Source: Vesta saturnalis (taxonomy: Eukaryota; Arthropoda; Insecta; Coleoptera; Lampyridae). From it: a stretch of DNA of 64,000 nucleotides. Of the stretch, positions 1 to 10,150 are shown in pieces (positions within the stretch are counted from its first letter, which is position 1; each line of letters starts with the position of its first letter). The notes below the pieces were generated by a model that was given only the letters and a program-made list of their open reading frames with translations, did no database searches and was not told where the DNA came from. Position numbers and translations under genes: made by a program. Location of the stretch: positions 753,501 through 817,500 of the forward strand of contig JARFJB010000408.1 of NCBI GenBank assembly GCA_036346205.1, read 5' to 3'.

Positions 1-1477
1 ACTAATGAATTAATATATTACGGTACGAGTGTGTTGTCACTGTCATGCGACCGATTTCATAGCTCTAGACGTTAGTCTAGAACCGTAAAGTGGCTAAAAA
101 ATGACAGCGTGCGAATATTGTGTATTGCTTTAAGTGTTAATTTCAAAATACGTTAATTTTGGATAAATGTTAACGTTACAATGAAAATGGTCAAATTTGT
201 ACAGTTTATGCATCTTTGAAAATGAAGACAACGAACTATAGGAACTATTTTAAAGTATTTTATTAGCACTTTACCGAATATTGATGAAATCGCTGTTACT
301 AAAAAAAATATCACATAAAAAAATCGAATTCATTTAGTTACCCAGCAAGATAACCCAAAAAATTTAGATACATTGTGATTTTTCACTAGCAAAAATATGT
401 TAAATATTCCAGTAACTAAAGGTACCTATTCTATTTATTTAAGGATTTACGAGTTGCACTGGCTAACTCATTAGTTATTATTATCATCCAAGTCTAACGA
501 GCGCATTTCTGAACAGTACATTCTAACACGGGACCGGTTTGTAAAGAAAACCGTTTAATCATAGTTTACCAATAGAATAAATATCTGGTAATACTCCGTT
601 TTTTTCTGTGCTAACACATATATTAGTGTTTGAATACATCAGACAGCACATAATTTTTACAAATCCAATCTAAAATAAACACAAACGATTTATCTGCGCA
701 TCTAAATTTTTAAGATATTTAAAGACGAAAGCTGTTGTTTGAAGTCATCCCGTGTGAAGTATTTAGAACAAAAAATGTTTGTAGTGTTATAAACATCTAG
801 TGCGATTTTTATTTATCTGAGCTACGCAAAACCAAAGAGCTCGTATCTTTAACGATTGATTGAAATTAATATCCTCGGAGAAAGTAATTACCTTCTTTTT
901 TCTGGTAAACATTGGATAGTATATTCGAATCGATATCACCATTACTGTCTTTAGAACTACACGTAATCAATAACTGCCAACACCCTTCACTAACAGATCT
1001 CATGAATTATAATTATCTACAAAAATATCTGAATATAATAACTATATAAAGATTGCATCGGTATGAATTATAAATAAAATACGTATCAACCATATGACAA
1101 AAATATTTGGCTCTTGTATTTACGTCTGTATGATACATAATTTTAAGTTTATATGCTACTACATAATTCAAATTGAATTATGTATTAAATCTTCTGTTAT
1201 TTGAATTGTCAGGTTGTTTTTAACGACTCTTTATATTATTCAAACTATATAATGCTTTGGTACACAGATCTCATATTCGTAGAAAATTTACATCTACATT
1301 TACTATGGTAATATATTTACTACTTTGCTTGTACATTATAGCTTGAAAAGTTACCTGACAACGCAAACGAAGAACATCTTCGAATATCCATATCTTACTA
1401 CCTATCATGCAAAGGTAAGGAATTTAATGTCTCTTCAAATTAAAAAATTAAAAATGTGGTTGTGACATATTTTGTTT
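1..1477. other. AT-rich intergenic DNA, nothing recognised
   Basis: No open frame with recognisable motifs, no inverted repeat and no array was seen. It is the left flank of the Penelope-like element, whose inverted arm starts at about 1478. Confidence 0.6.
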
Positions 1478-1994
1478 ATTCATCAAATTTGTGGTTATTT
1501 CATGGTTGACAGTTCCCTTGTTACGTTGAAAGAGTTAAAACTAACAACAAGTAGTTTATCTAAAAATAATATTATACTTGGTTATATTATTCTAACAAGT
1601 AACGTACAGCTTACCTTAACGTTAACAACAATATGTCTTATTAAAATTTAAAAGGATTAATATGGAAAAGTTATAACTAAGCACTTTTCGTAAAAATTTT
1701 AAGGAAAAAATAGAAACGTCGTAACCCTACAAAGTAAAAATTAAAGAATTTTCTTTTTATTTTCAAATTTATAAAATTTAATATTACCATAAAAACGGGT
1801 AAACATTGAACCCCCATATTAGTGTATAAGAAACAATTAATTAAACAATTTAATTAAAAAAATATTTTTTTTGAAAAACGTGTCTAATAATGATTGTCAA
1901 ACATCAAAGTGAAAATTCTTTAACCGGAAAAAATACCAATTTAATTTAACAAATAATTGTTGATATCCGTTTTGTGATTAATGGTGTTATATTT

Positions 1995-2290
1995 CTAGAT
2001 ACAAAATATTTCCATAAATAATCTTTTATGAAAATTGTTTTCGTGTGCTAAAATTTTTTTATTATTAAAATCGAAAGTATGACCTAATTCAAGATAATGG
2101 TTACAAAGGGCAGAGTCATTACGTTTAGTATTTATGGAATAAAGGTGTTGTGCCATACGTTTTTTAATAAATTGTGACGTTTGTCCAACGTAAGACTTCG
2201 TACAATTATTACAGTTGATTTTATATATTACATAGATTTGACTTATCATCAAATGGTATACTAGCTTTAAGTTTGGAATGGAAACTATTG
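1995..2290 (-). pseudogene. GIY-YIG endonuclease fragment of Penelope-like element
   Basis: Read on the minus strand, this gives VIYKINCNNCTKSYVGQTSQ followed by FIKKRMAQH. That is the GIY..YIG core (here IYK..YVG) with the conserved Arg in the helix after it and the CxxC pair typical of Penelope-type GIY-YIG nucleases. The frame then follows the plus-strand copy up to the KRLF residues and diverges into a short unrelated tail ending at 1995. The domain nicks target DNA for target-primed reverse transcription. This is only the C-terminal domain with no RT attached; the inverted partner with RT lies at 2278-3574. The open frame extends rightwards to 2348, but that part is antisense to the RT and is not real. 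Confidence 0.75.
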
Positions 2291-3225
2291 ATCGTGTTGA
2301 AGGACTACCTAAATTGCATAAGACTAACATTCCACTAAGACCTATCATTAGGAATATTCAGGCACCAACTTACAAACTTTCAAAATTCCTAACTAAAGTA
2401 TTATATAATGTTGTTTTCATACCAAGGATTCGTGGGCCTTTCATAAGTTTGTTAAAAACCATTATGTACCAAAAAATTACAAACTTATTAGTTTAGACGT
2501 CCAATCTTTATTTACAAATATTCCTACTGGTTTAAAAGACAAATGGGATGAGATCTCTAAATTATCAGAAGTAAACTTTATTAAAGCTGCAGAGTTAATT
2601 CTCGATTCAAATAATTTTCAATATAAAAATAACTTTTACAAACAAACTTTTGGTACTGATATGGGCAGCCCGCTTTCATCAGTGATAGCTAATTTAGTTA
2701 TTATTGAAAACAAAATTCTTGGCAATTATTCTTGGAATGATAAAATCAATTTTTACAAAAGATATGTCGATGATTGCGTTCTTTTAATGGATCCTAGATA
2801 TACAGATTTACTAGTTTTAACAATTTTCATCCAAGAATACAATTTACTATTGAAACCGAAAGTAACCAAAAACTTAATTTTTTGGACATCACGTTAATCA
2901 ATGAGGGTAACAAGTTATCATCAATTGGTATACTAAAAGTTTGTGGTCGCAAAGATTCCTTAATTTCCACTCTTTAAATTAAATTAAATTTAAAATAAAT
3001 ATTATGCATGCTTTAGTTGACCGTGCTGTTATCCTATCGCATCCGCATTTTTTACCAGATAATATCAATTGATGATTTTCCTAATAAACTGGATTCATAA
3101 TAGACATAAATATAAAAATAAAGATAAAAATGATCCAAAAATATATTTTGTACTACCATATATACCAAATGTTACCACAAAAATTAAAAAAAAATCATCC
3201 TCGACAAAAAACAGCAAAAAATAGT
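2278..3225 (+). pseudogene. Penelope-type reverse transcriptase, broken
   Basis: Three frames carry consecutive RT motifs. EGLPKLHKTNIPLRPII with PTYKLSKFLTK (2296-2400) is the fingers motif typical of Penelope-like RT. LISLDVQSLFTNIP (from about 2481) is motif A with its catalytic Asp. MGSPLSSVIANL (2661) is motif B. YKRYVDDCVLL (about 2757-2790) is motif C with the YVDD catalytic pair. Downstream, NFLDITLINEGNK and LVDRAVILSHPHF match the thumb and connector seen in this class. The catalytic residues are retained, but there are frame changes at about 2440-2500 and after about 2870, and the N-terminus is absent. It makes cDNA in the intact family; here it is a pseudogene. It runs into the endonuclease region at 3226. 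Confidence 0.85.
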
Positions 3226-3574
3226 TTCCATTCCAAACTTAAAACTAGTATACCATTTGATGATAAGTCAAATCTATGTAATACATAAAATCAACTGTAA
3301 TTTGTACTAAGTCTTACGTCGGACAAACGTCACAATTTATTAAAAACGTATGGCACAACACCTTTATTCCATAAATACTAAACGTAATGGCTCTGCCCTT
3401 TGTAACCATTATATTGAATTGGGTCATACTTTCGATTTTAATAATAAAAAAAATTTAGCACACGAAAACAATCCTCATAAAAGATTATTTAATCCAGAAA
3501 TAAACACCATTAATCACAAAACGAATATTAACAATTTAAGTAACATTTACCTTAATCTAATTAAAACTTATTAA
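3226..3574 (+). pseudogene. GIY-YIG endonuclease domain of Penelope-like element
   Basis: TKSYVGQTSQFIKN is followed, after a one-base loss at about 3346, by MAQHLYSINTKRN and a tail rich in Asn and His. The same domain is seen inverted at 1995-2290 with an undamaged join, so the loss in this copy is clear from the comparison. The first half of the GIY motif (IYKINCNNC) is damaged by a second small deletion at about 3298. The frame closes at 3574 with YLNLIKTY. It is the C-terminal domain of the single Penelope polyprotein. The sequence after it is the non-coding tail that holds the ribozyme-like fold. Confidence 0.75.
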
Positions 3575-4076
3575 TTTGTAAAAAACAAAATTTGTTCATA
3601 GTATAGTGTAAACACGTTGCTAAGATGGTAACTGTTTCTAAAGTTAAGTTGGTATTTTTTCCGGTTAAAGAATTTTCACTTTGATATTTGGTAATCATTA
3701 TTAAAAACACGTTTTTCAAAAAAATTATTTGTTAAATTAAATTGTTTAATTAATTGTTTCTTATACACTAATATGGGGGTTCAATGTTTACCCGTTTGTA
3801 TGATAATATTAAATTTTATAAATTTGAAAATAAATTGAAAATTCTTTAATTTTTACTTTGTATGGTTACGACGTTGAGAGACTTAAACTTCTGGTTTTTG
3901 TTTTTCCGCTAAATTTTAATGAAAAGTCCTTCTTAATCCTTTTAAATTTTAATAATAAGACATAGTGTTGTTAAGATAAGCTATAGGTTACTTGTTAGAA
4001 TAATATAACTAACTATAATATTATTTTTAGATAAACCAATGTTATTATAATTAAGACAAAAATTTGTTTTCTATAA

Positions 4077-4148
4077 TTGCGAAATTTCTGAAGAAGGGAA
4101 TAATAATATTTGCAAATAAAATTCCCGAAACGTACGTAAATAAAGCAA
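4077..4148 (+). ncRNA. Candidate hammerhead ribozyme in Penelope-like tail
   Basis: The hammerhead core is laid out in order. CTGAAGA (4088-4094) fits CUGANGA. Stem II is GGGAAT (4096-4101) pairing perfectly with ATTCCC (4121-4126). GAAA follows at once (4127-4130). A minimal stem III is AC(4130-4131)/GT(4136-4137) closing a GTAC loop, and A4138 is the cleavage-site H. Stem I pairs TT (4086-4087) with AA (4139-4140) and, across an internal loop, TTGC (4077-4080) with GCAA (4145-4148). One unpaired A (4095) separates core and stem II, which is unusual. Penelope-like elements are known to carry small hammerheads with short stem III. This 125-bp segment is missing from the inverted copy. Confidence 0.6.
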
Positions 4149-4413
4149 CATTTTACTCAACTACTTGTTGTTAGTTTTAACTCGTTCAACGTAACAAGGG
4201 AACTGTTAACCATGAAATAACCACAAATTTGATGAATAACCCAATTTTACATTCATGAAAAAAAAATTTTTTTTACTACATATTTTGTTTAATTTCACAT
4301 ACTAGTAAATGTTAACACTGTTATTACAAAAATATTAGTTTCAGTTTTTCTTACGTTAATCTTGGGTATCTCAAATCCTTAAACTTGATCCTTTTCTACT
4401 TAAGGTAACTGTA

Positions 4414-4955
4414 CCAATTGTTGACAGTTTCCGTATAGTTGCCCAAAATCTGAAGATTTCAGTGCCATCTGTACTAGAATAGTCCAATATTCGTTCCAGT
4501 CTAATAAACAGATAGCTACTGGATATAAAATATTCATATAGACATCTGGTGGACTCATGACCAACTTTACATCGGCCATTTTAAGTATGCGACAAAGTAG
4601 TTGACAAAAATCAGAATTTGCTTGCGAATTTTGTTAAGAGATTTGATTCTTTAGAAATAGTGAATGTTGTGTATTTTCAGTTATTCCAAGTGTTTAAAGG
4701 TAGGTAGAATTACATTAAAATTGATAATTATGACCGAACAAATCAAAACGACATTTTTTTAGGTTAATGAAGGGGGTGTCAATTACTGGTAACCTTTAAA
4801 ATATAAAGTTCCCAAAGTTATATGCGTTTCTTTCTATTTGTACATTGAAAAATGCGTTCTTTATCTACTGTATACATTTAGGACCGTAATAAATGAGGTT
4901 ATCAATAGTTGACAGGGTGTCAATGACTAGTACTGTTGTTGTCAACTTTAGGAAC
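4414..4955. repeat. Left subterminal repeats, TGTCAACTNNTGG type
   Basis: Six copies in both orientations lie at 4414-4427 (inverted, the tip), 4597-4606 (inverted), 4777-4791, 4901-4914 (inverted), 4918-4933 and 4940-4955. They all stop just before the transposase ATG at 4969. Repeated subterminal motifs that match the tip usually bind the transposase; that role is inferred here. Confidence 0.65.
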
Positions 4956-4968
4956 TATTATTTTTAGC

Positions 4969-6790
4969 ATGGCTATTGAAAGGAGAATCCGAAAATACTC
5001 GGTTGAGCATTTGGAAAAGGCTCTTGATGCTATCAGGAGGAGATCATCGCAAGTTCTAGTAACCTGGCTGTCAAAAGTACCTGAAGTTGGTTTTCCAGCC
5101 ACCAAAAACAACAGCTGTTAGATTCGGTCCAAATGCAAAATATCTCGCATTCAAGGATGGAAAACCGGGAAGAAAATGGTGCAATGGATTTATGTCCAGG
5201 CATCCAGAAATTTCTAAAAAGTTTAACACAGAATTTAACAAAATATAGAAGTGATCTGACAGAGGAAAAACTACGTTCTTTGTTTGGAGAGATCAATGCT
5301 TATTTGACGCTGAATAATCTTGAAGATGTGATGAAAGATCCTAGAAGAATTTTTAACGCTGACGAGACTGCTTTCTTCTGGGCTCCAAAGGAATCAAAAT
5401 GTTTAATTCAAAAGGGTGACAGAACCGCATATAGTTTTATTGGGAATGATGAGAAGGAATGCTTGACTACTCTCATATCTGCAAATGGATCAGGATCATT
5501 GCCACCAATGGTAGCTTACAGTTACGAGCGGCTCACGACTCACATTGTAAATTTGATACCGAAAAAATGGGCCATAGGCAAGTCTGAGTCGGGCTGGATG
5601 ACCGGTAAGGCTCTTATGAATATGTGGCTAATGTTTTTAGTTCCTGGGTAACGGAAAATGAAATTCCGAAACCAGTTGTTTTTTTTGTTGATGGGCACGC
5701 TTTTCATTTAACTATGGAACTGAGCAATTTTTGCACTGCAAATCAGATAGTATTAGTTGCTCTGTATGGAAATGCAACGCATATATTGCAGCGCATGGAT
5801 GTAACAATTTTGCACCCTTTAAAAAGTGCTTGGGAGACCGGCGTACATAATTACAAATTAGAAAAAGACGCCCTGAAGCTTAAACAGTTCTTGAGAAAGT
5901 AATTGAGAGAGCAATTTCTAAAGACATGGACAGATCTGGTTTTAGAGCATGTGGACTGTTTACGTTTGATCCTAACGGCATTAATTATGCCAAATATTTC
6001 AAAGACGATAACAGTAGAAATGTTCCCGTGGGCACTAGGACAAATGTGATACAAGAAGATCAAGCCGAATGAACTGGAGAAACTGAGGACACAAATTTAT
6101 ACCTATTGTGGAAAGATGTCAGAAATGAATTAAAAGAAAGGTAGCAAACAGCTCCAGAAGTTGACAGGCTTCAGACAGTAAATCAAAGGGTGCCAAATAA
6201 TCCGAATATTCTTAATTCAAACAGCCTGAACATTCTCAATGGCGAATCAGATAACACAAGTAAAGGTAATACTTTCGAACAAAATATCAAGGAAAACAAA
6301 ATGCAGAAATGGAATGAAAAGACATCTGAAAATGATACTCCCCAGAATGTGGTTCGTGAAAAAGAAAACGTACCAACATGCAGTGGGGATGCAACGGCAA
6401 ATGAAGAAAACACACAAAGTAATTCAGTAATTACAGAACAGCCAGTAAGTATATTGGGTTAAGTAATGTTCCTACTCCATTCAAGAAATCACTTTTCTGG
6501 CCAAAAATGAATCAAAACAGAGATTAAGGCGCTGTAAGGAAAAAATTCCGTCTGTTGCCACATCTGAAAACTGCAGAGTATCATAGAAAAAATAAGAGAA
6601 AAAAGAGCATGACGAAATTGAAAAGTCAAATAGGAAAAGGCTAAGAGAGGAAAAGAAAAAAGAAGCTGAAAGAAAAACACAAAAACAAAACTCTTCAGAA
6701 CCTGTGAAGATAGTTCTTCAGATTCGTCAGTGAGTATGGTAGTTGAATTCGAAGATGAAGCTGATGAAGATTTCGGCAACGTGTTTAATA
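4969..6790 (+). pseudogene. pogo-like transposase (Psq HTH, CENP-B-type HTH, DDE_1), broken
   Basis: Starting at ATG 4969, RRIRKYSVEHLEKALDAIRR is a Psq-type helix-turn-helix. FKDGKPGRKWCNGFMSRHPE (from 5150, another frame) is the CENP-B-like DNA-binding segment. FNADETAFFW (5352-5381) carries the first catalytic Asp. VVFFVDGHAFH (about 5677-5710) carries the second. THILQRMDVTILHPLKSAW (5776-5835) is the third catalytic block, with Asp in the usual QPLD position. SGFRACGLFTFDPNGINY follows in the next frame at about 5936. A low-complexity Asn/Ser-rich linker (6190-6460) and the TPFKKSLFWP tail with a Lys/Glu-rich end complete the usual pogo layout. At least four frame changes and several stops make it inactive. 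A second gene of this type is on the minus strand at 43-47.7 kb. Confidence 0.85.
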
Positions 6791-7141
6791 TTGGAGTCTA
6801 TGTCATAGTGAGAAATGTTAAGAATGTTATCCAGCTAAATTTTGGTAATCAGTTTTGTGATTATTGTTTCTTATAAGTTCAAAATTGTTACAGGTCAGAT
6901 TAAAACAGTGATGGTTCAGAGTATTCAATCACAACCATGACAAAGAGTGGATTTTTGAATTGGAAATGGACTGAAAATTAGGATCTTATGCGGTATCCAG
7001 AAGAAGATGTTACTCTTGTATGATATACCAGAAATGAAAAAGTTTATGTAGAATTTAAGATGTATTGTTTGTAGTATTCTATAAAGAATTTTTTATGTTG
7101 AAATGTGTATTCATAACAAATAAACATGACAGATGAGCTGC

Positions 7142-7383
7142 TGTCAACTTATGGTGCACCTCACTGTCAACTTCTGGCACATGGCGGTTTTCGGCAAGTC
7201 AACTACTGGGACAAATTCAAAATTTTTTTTATAGTATTTTCTGTAATTAGAGATTACTCTAATTACTGATTTTAAACAAAACATTTAAATATTTCATACA
7301 GTAGTCCATTTTCTTAAATTCTTAAAAATAATTTTTTCTGGATTTTCAACTAAAATGTGTTGTTCTAGTGTCAACCACTGGTA
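7142..7383. repeat. Right subterminal repeats, TGTCAACTNNTGG type
   Basis: Copies lie at 7142-7159, 7165-7180, 7198-7212 and 7369-7383 (the tip), all in one orientation. The consensus with the left cluster is about TGTCAACTNNTGGNAC. Confidence 0.65.
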
Positions 7384-7620
7384 TACGTACCTTATTGGGA
7401 ATTAAGATTATTTAAGATTATATCAACTAGTAGAGCATGCAAGTCAGAGCAATAACAATAACTGAGGGATTTTAGGGTTATCCCAGTTTAAGCAAATATT
7501 TTGCACTTTAGAGTCAATTTTGTAACGTTTAGAAACAGTATAAAAAATCGGATGAGGTCAGCATATGACTTTCGTAGCAAAAAGTATATAGGATGAAGAA
7601 GGAACAACATTTATAATCTA

Positions 7621-7623
<3 letters not shown>

Positions 7624-7716
<93 letters not shown>
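7624..7716. repeat. (TA)n microsatellite
   Basis: An uninterrupted TA dinucleotide tract closing duplication unit 1. Apparent open frames across it are artefacts. Confidence 0.95.
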
Positions 7717-7717
<1 letters not shown>

Positions 7718-8059
7718 CGTTAAATATTTCATATAGTAGTCCATTTTCTTAAATTCTTAAAAATATTTTTTTCTGGATTTTCAACTAAAATGTGTTGTTA
7801 TAGTGTCAACCACTGGTACACGTACCTTATTGGGAATTAAGATTATTTAAGATTATTTCAACTAGTAAAGCATGCAAGTCACAGCAATAACAATAACTGA
7901 GGGATTTTAGGGTTATCCCAGTTTAACCAAATCTTTTGCACTTTAGAGTCAATTTTGCAACGTTTAGAAAAAGTATAAAAAAATCGGGTGGGGTCAGCAT
8001 ATGACTTTCGTAGCAAAAAGTATATAGGATGAAGAAGGAAGAACATTTATAATTTATTC

Positions 8060-8060
<1 letters not shown>

Positions 8061-8107
<47 letters not shown>
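8061..8107. repeat. (TA)n microsatellite
   Basis: An uninterrupted TA tract closing duplication unit 2. Confidence 0.95.
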
Positions 8108-8110
<3 letters not shown>

Positions 8111-8307
8111 TATTCTCGCTTGTATGAAATGTACAAAAAATAGTTTTATATTTTTTACACTCACTTTAGTACACAAATGATAAATCACAAAAATACGTAA
8201 GTTAAAATATAACTTTCTGTCTAAGAATATAATAAAGTAATTTGATGTAATTTCACAGAATGAAAAGCACCAAAATTGCATTTTTATGAAACTAAATTAA
8301 GTAAAAA

Positions 8308-8510
8308 AAAAAACACACACACACACACAACCACGTACGCACGCACGTACGCATACACGCATGTACACACGCACGCACCCGCGCACACACGCATACACAT
8401 ACATACGCACACACGCACACACGCATACACGTACACACGCACACGCACACACACACACGGACACACGCACACACGCACACACGCGCACACGCACACACGC
8501 ACACACGCAC

Positions 8511-8546
<36 letters not shown>

Positions 8547-9030
8547 CACACGCACACACGCACACACGCACACACGCACACACGCACACACGCACACACA
8601 CACACACGCACACACGCACACACGTACACACGCACACACGCACACACGCACACACGCACACAGCACACACACACACACACACAGACGACACACACACACA
8701 CGCACACACGCACACACGCACACGCGTACACACGCACCCAAGCACACACGCACACACGCACACATGCACACACGCACACATACACACACACGCACACACA
8801 CATACAGCCACACACTGGCATGCTCGCTCACGTGTCTGCGCCTGTCCTGTGTCTGTGGGTATGTGCGTGCATGCATGTGTGCGTGCCTGCATGTGTGTGT
8901 GTGTGGGTGGGTACGTGCGTGCGTGGGTTCGCATATGTACGTGTGTACGTGTGCGTATATACGCGTGAGCGCGTGCGCACCTGTGTGAGGGGGCTTCTGT
9001 GCGTGCGTGCGTGGGTATGTGCGTGTAAAT
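8308..9030. repeat. CA/CG-rich simple array that switches strand
   Basis: From 8308 to about 8815 the plus strand is CACA with regular CG interruptions (CACACACG units, about 8 bp). From about 8860 to 9030 it changes to the complementary GTGTG/GTGCG form. The long open frames of alternating His/Thr or Cys/Val on both strands follow from this composition. It is the only markedly GC-rich stretch in the left third. Confidence 0.95.
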
Positions 9031-9039
9031 ATGGGTGCG

Positions 9040-9600
9040 CGCCAATTAAGCAATAGAGCAAGATACGGCAACTTTTAGAAATAGACAATAATTGACAATT
9101 GAAGTATAGCGAATAGATGAAGAGATATAATGAACAATTGATAAGTCCTTTAAAATCCGACCCATGACATCTACATCAGTTTTTAAGAATCCCTACTCAT
9201 ACACTTTAACTATAATTTGTTCGAAAGGTTGCTATCCAATGTAATGCAGACTATCCACAACACAAATTTAAAATCTATCTTCGAATTGTATTTCAACTTT
9301 ATTCCAAAGACGAAATTTCTCTTAACTATTCTCTCGTTCATAATTAGTTCAAGGACCACAGTTTTTAAACCCCAATAGCTAGGATTGGATCTCCTCGTAT
9401 TCGATTGTAACCGAATAAGTACGTACATATACTTAAATGAGGCAGATAATTAGGGAATCCATTAAAGATATTAGAAAGTACATACAATTTTATTTGTATT
9501 CACAATAAGCAACCGTTTCGCATTTTCAAGTTCATTTAAGCCCATTTTTCCTTTCCCGTAATTGTGTATAAATATAACAGTGGATAAATATCCATTGTTA
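9040..9600. other. Intergenic, nothing recognised
   Basis: No motif-bearing frame, inverted repeat or array was seen here. Confidence 0.5.
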
Positions 9601-10150
9601 TACGGGGTGGCCAACTAAGAAGGCGAGGTACTGTATCTGGAAAACTGTCCATCGTAGAAGCTTGCGCAAAAAAAGTGTTACTAAAACGGCCAATACAAAA
9701 ACCTGGAAAATATTTTCAAGTTTCTGACATGGCCGCTAGGGGGCGTAACTGCAACCTTGAATCTAAAGAAGTGATGATTCAGTGAATGTTGCTATATTAA
9801 CCTAATAAAAAAATAACTGATCTTTAAAGTCGAGGATAATCTGAACTTTTTTTGTTTGGCACTTTTTGACGTATGTCTAAAAATAAAGTGGTGGGGGGTA
9901 TTCAAAGGTTTCCTTAAATAACCCCCTGTATCTTCGAAAAGGCTAAGTCGATTTTAACAAACTTGGACGCGTTGAAATGAGTTGTTCTTGGGCTACAAAT
10001 GTTATAATATTTGAAGTTTTGTTAGTTTCACATGTCGTCGCTAGAGGGCTTTGTTCGATATTCCGACAGAAACGGTTAATTTTCGCAAAAAAATTAAATG
10101 CATTGGCATGACTTTTTTTCATGAACAAGTAGCTAAGTGATGCCTAAACA
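9600..10150. mobile_element. Probable relic of an IS630/Tc1-type terminal region
   Basis: It opens with TACGGGGTGGCCAACTAAGA, close to the tip of the element at 31604 (CAGGGTGGCCAACTTACG), and contains an internal CCCCCTGTATCTTCGAA block like the repeated motifs inside the long terminal repeats elsewhere in this window. Two related GCCGCTAGGGGGC / TCGCTAGAGGGC boxes occur at about 9731 and 10037. No transposase and no second end were found, so this is a solo or decayed fragment. Confidence 0.35.

Larger units (their letters stand above)
1478..4228 (+). mobile_element. Penelope-like retroelement, head-to-head copies
   Basis: The plus-strand copy (about 2281-4228) carries reverse transcriptase motifs followed by a GIY-YIG endonuclease, the domain order that defines Penelope-like elements. 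The segment 1478-2290 is a minus-strand copy of the same element's 3' third (endonuclease plus tail), so 1478-2290 and 3217-4228 form a long imperfect inverted repeat around the RT region. The minus arm lacks about 115 bp and about 125 bp that the plus arm has. Inverted partial copies are a known habit of this class. The RT is 5'-truncated, since the N-terminal region upstream of the GLPKLHK motif is missing, and the frames are broken, so the element is dead. The family call is secure; the outer boundaries are set by where the arms stop matching. Confidence 0.85.
4414..7381 (+). mobile_element. pogo-type DNA transposon, degenerate
   Basis: The ends CCAATTGTTGACAG (4414) and, inverted, CCAGTGGTTGACAC (7381) match at 11 of 14 positions and are each flanked by TA (4412-4413 and 7382-7383), the target of the Tc1/mariner/pogo group. 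The element is about 2.97 kb and holds one rightward transposase pseudogene. Extra copies of the terminal TGTCAACTNNTGG motif are clustered inside both ends. The right tip is repeated at 7804-7818 because the sequence around it was tandemly duplicated after insertion. Confidence 0.75.
7286..8107. repeat. Two-copy tandem duplication, 435-bp period, each copy ending in (TA)n
   Basis: Unit 1 (7286-7720) and unit 2 (7721-8107) align from TAAATATTTC to the (TA)n tract with scattered substitutions. Each holds about 95 bp of the pogo right end plus about 240 bp of its flank. The (TA)n tract is about 93 bp in unit 1 and about 47 bp in unit 2. Confidence 0.85.

Noticed and set aside
2278..2348. N-terminal extension of the minus-strand GIY-YIG frame
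   Set aside because: It is antisense to the RT motif GLPKLHK on the plus strand and lies beyond the inverted-repeat arm.
8276..9088. Long open frames on both strands (up to about 260 codons)
   Set aside because: They encode only alternating His/Thr/Arg or Cys/Val because the DNA is a CA/CG array; the same length is open in several frames.
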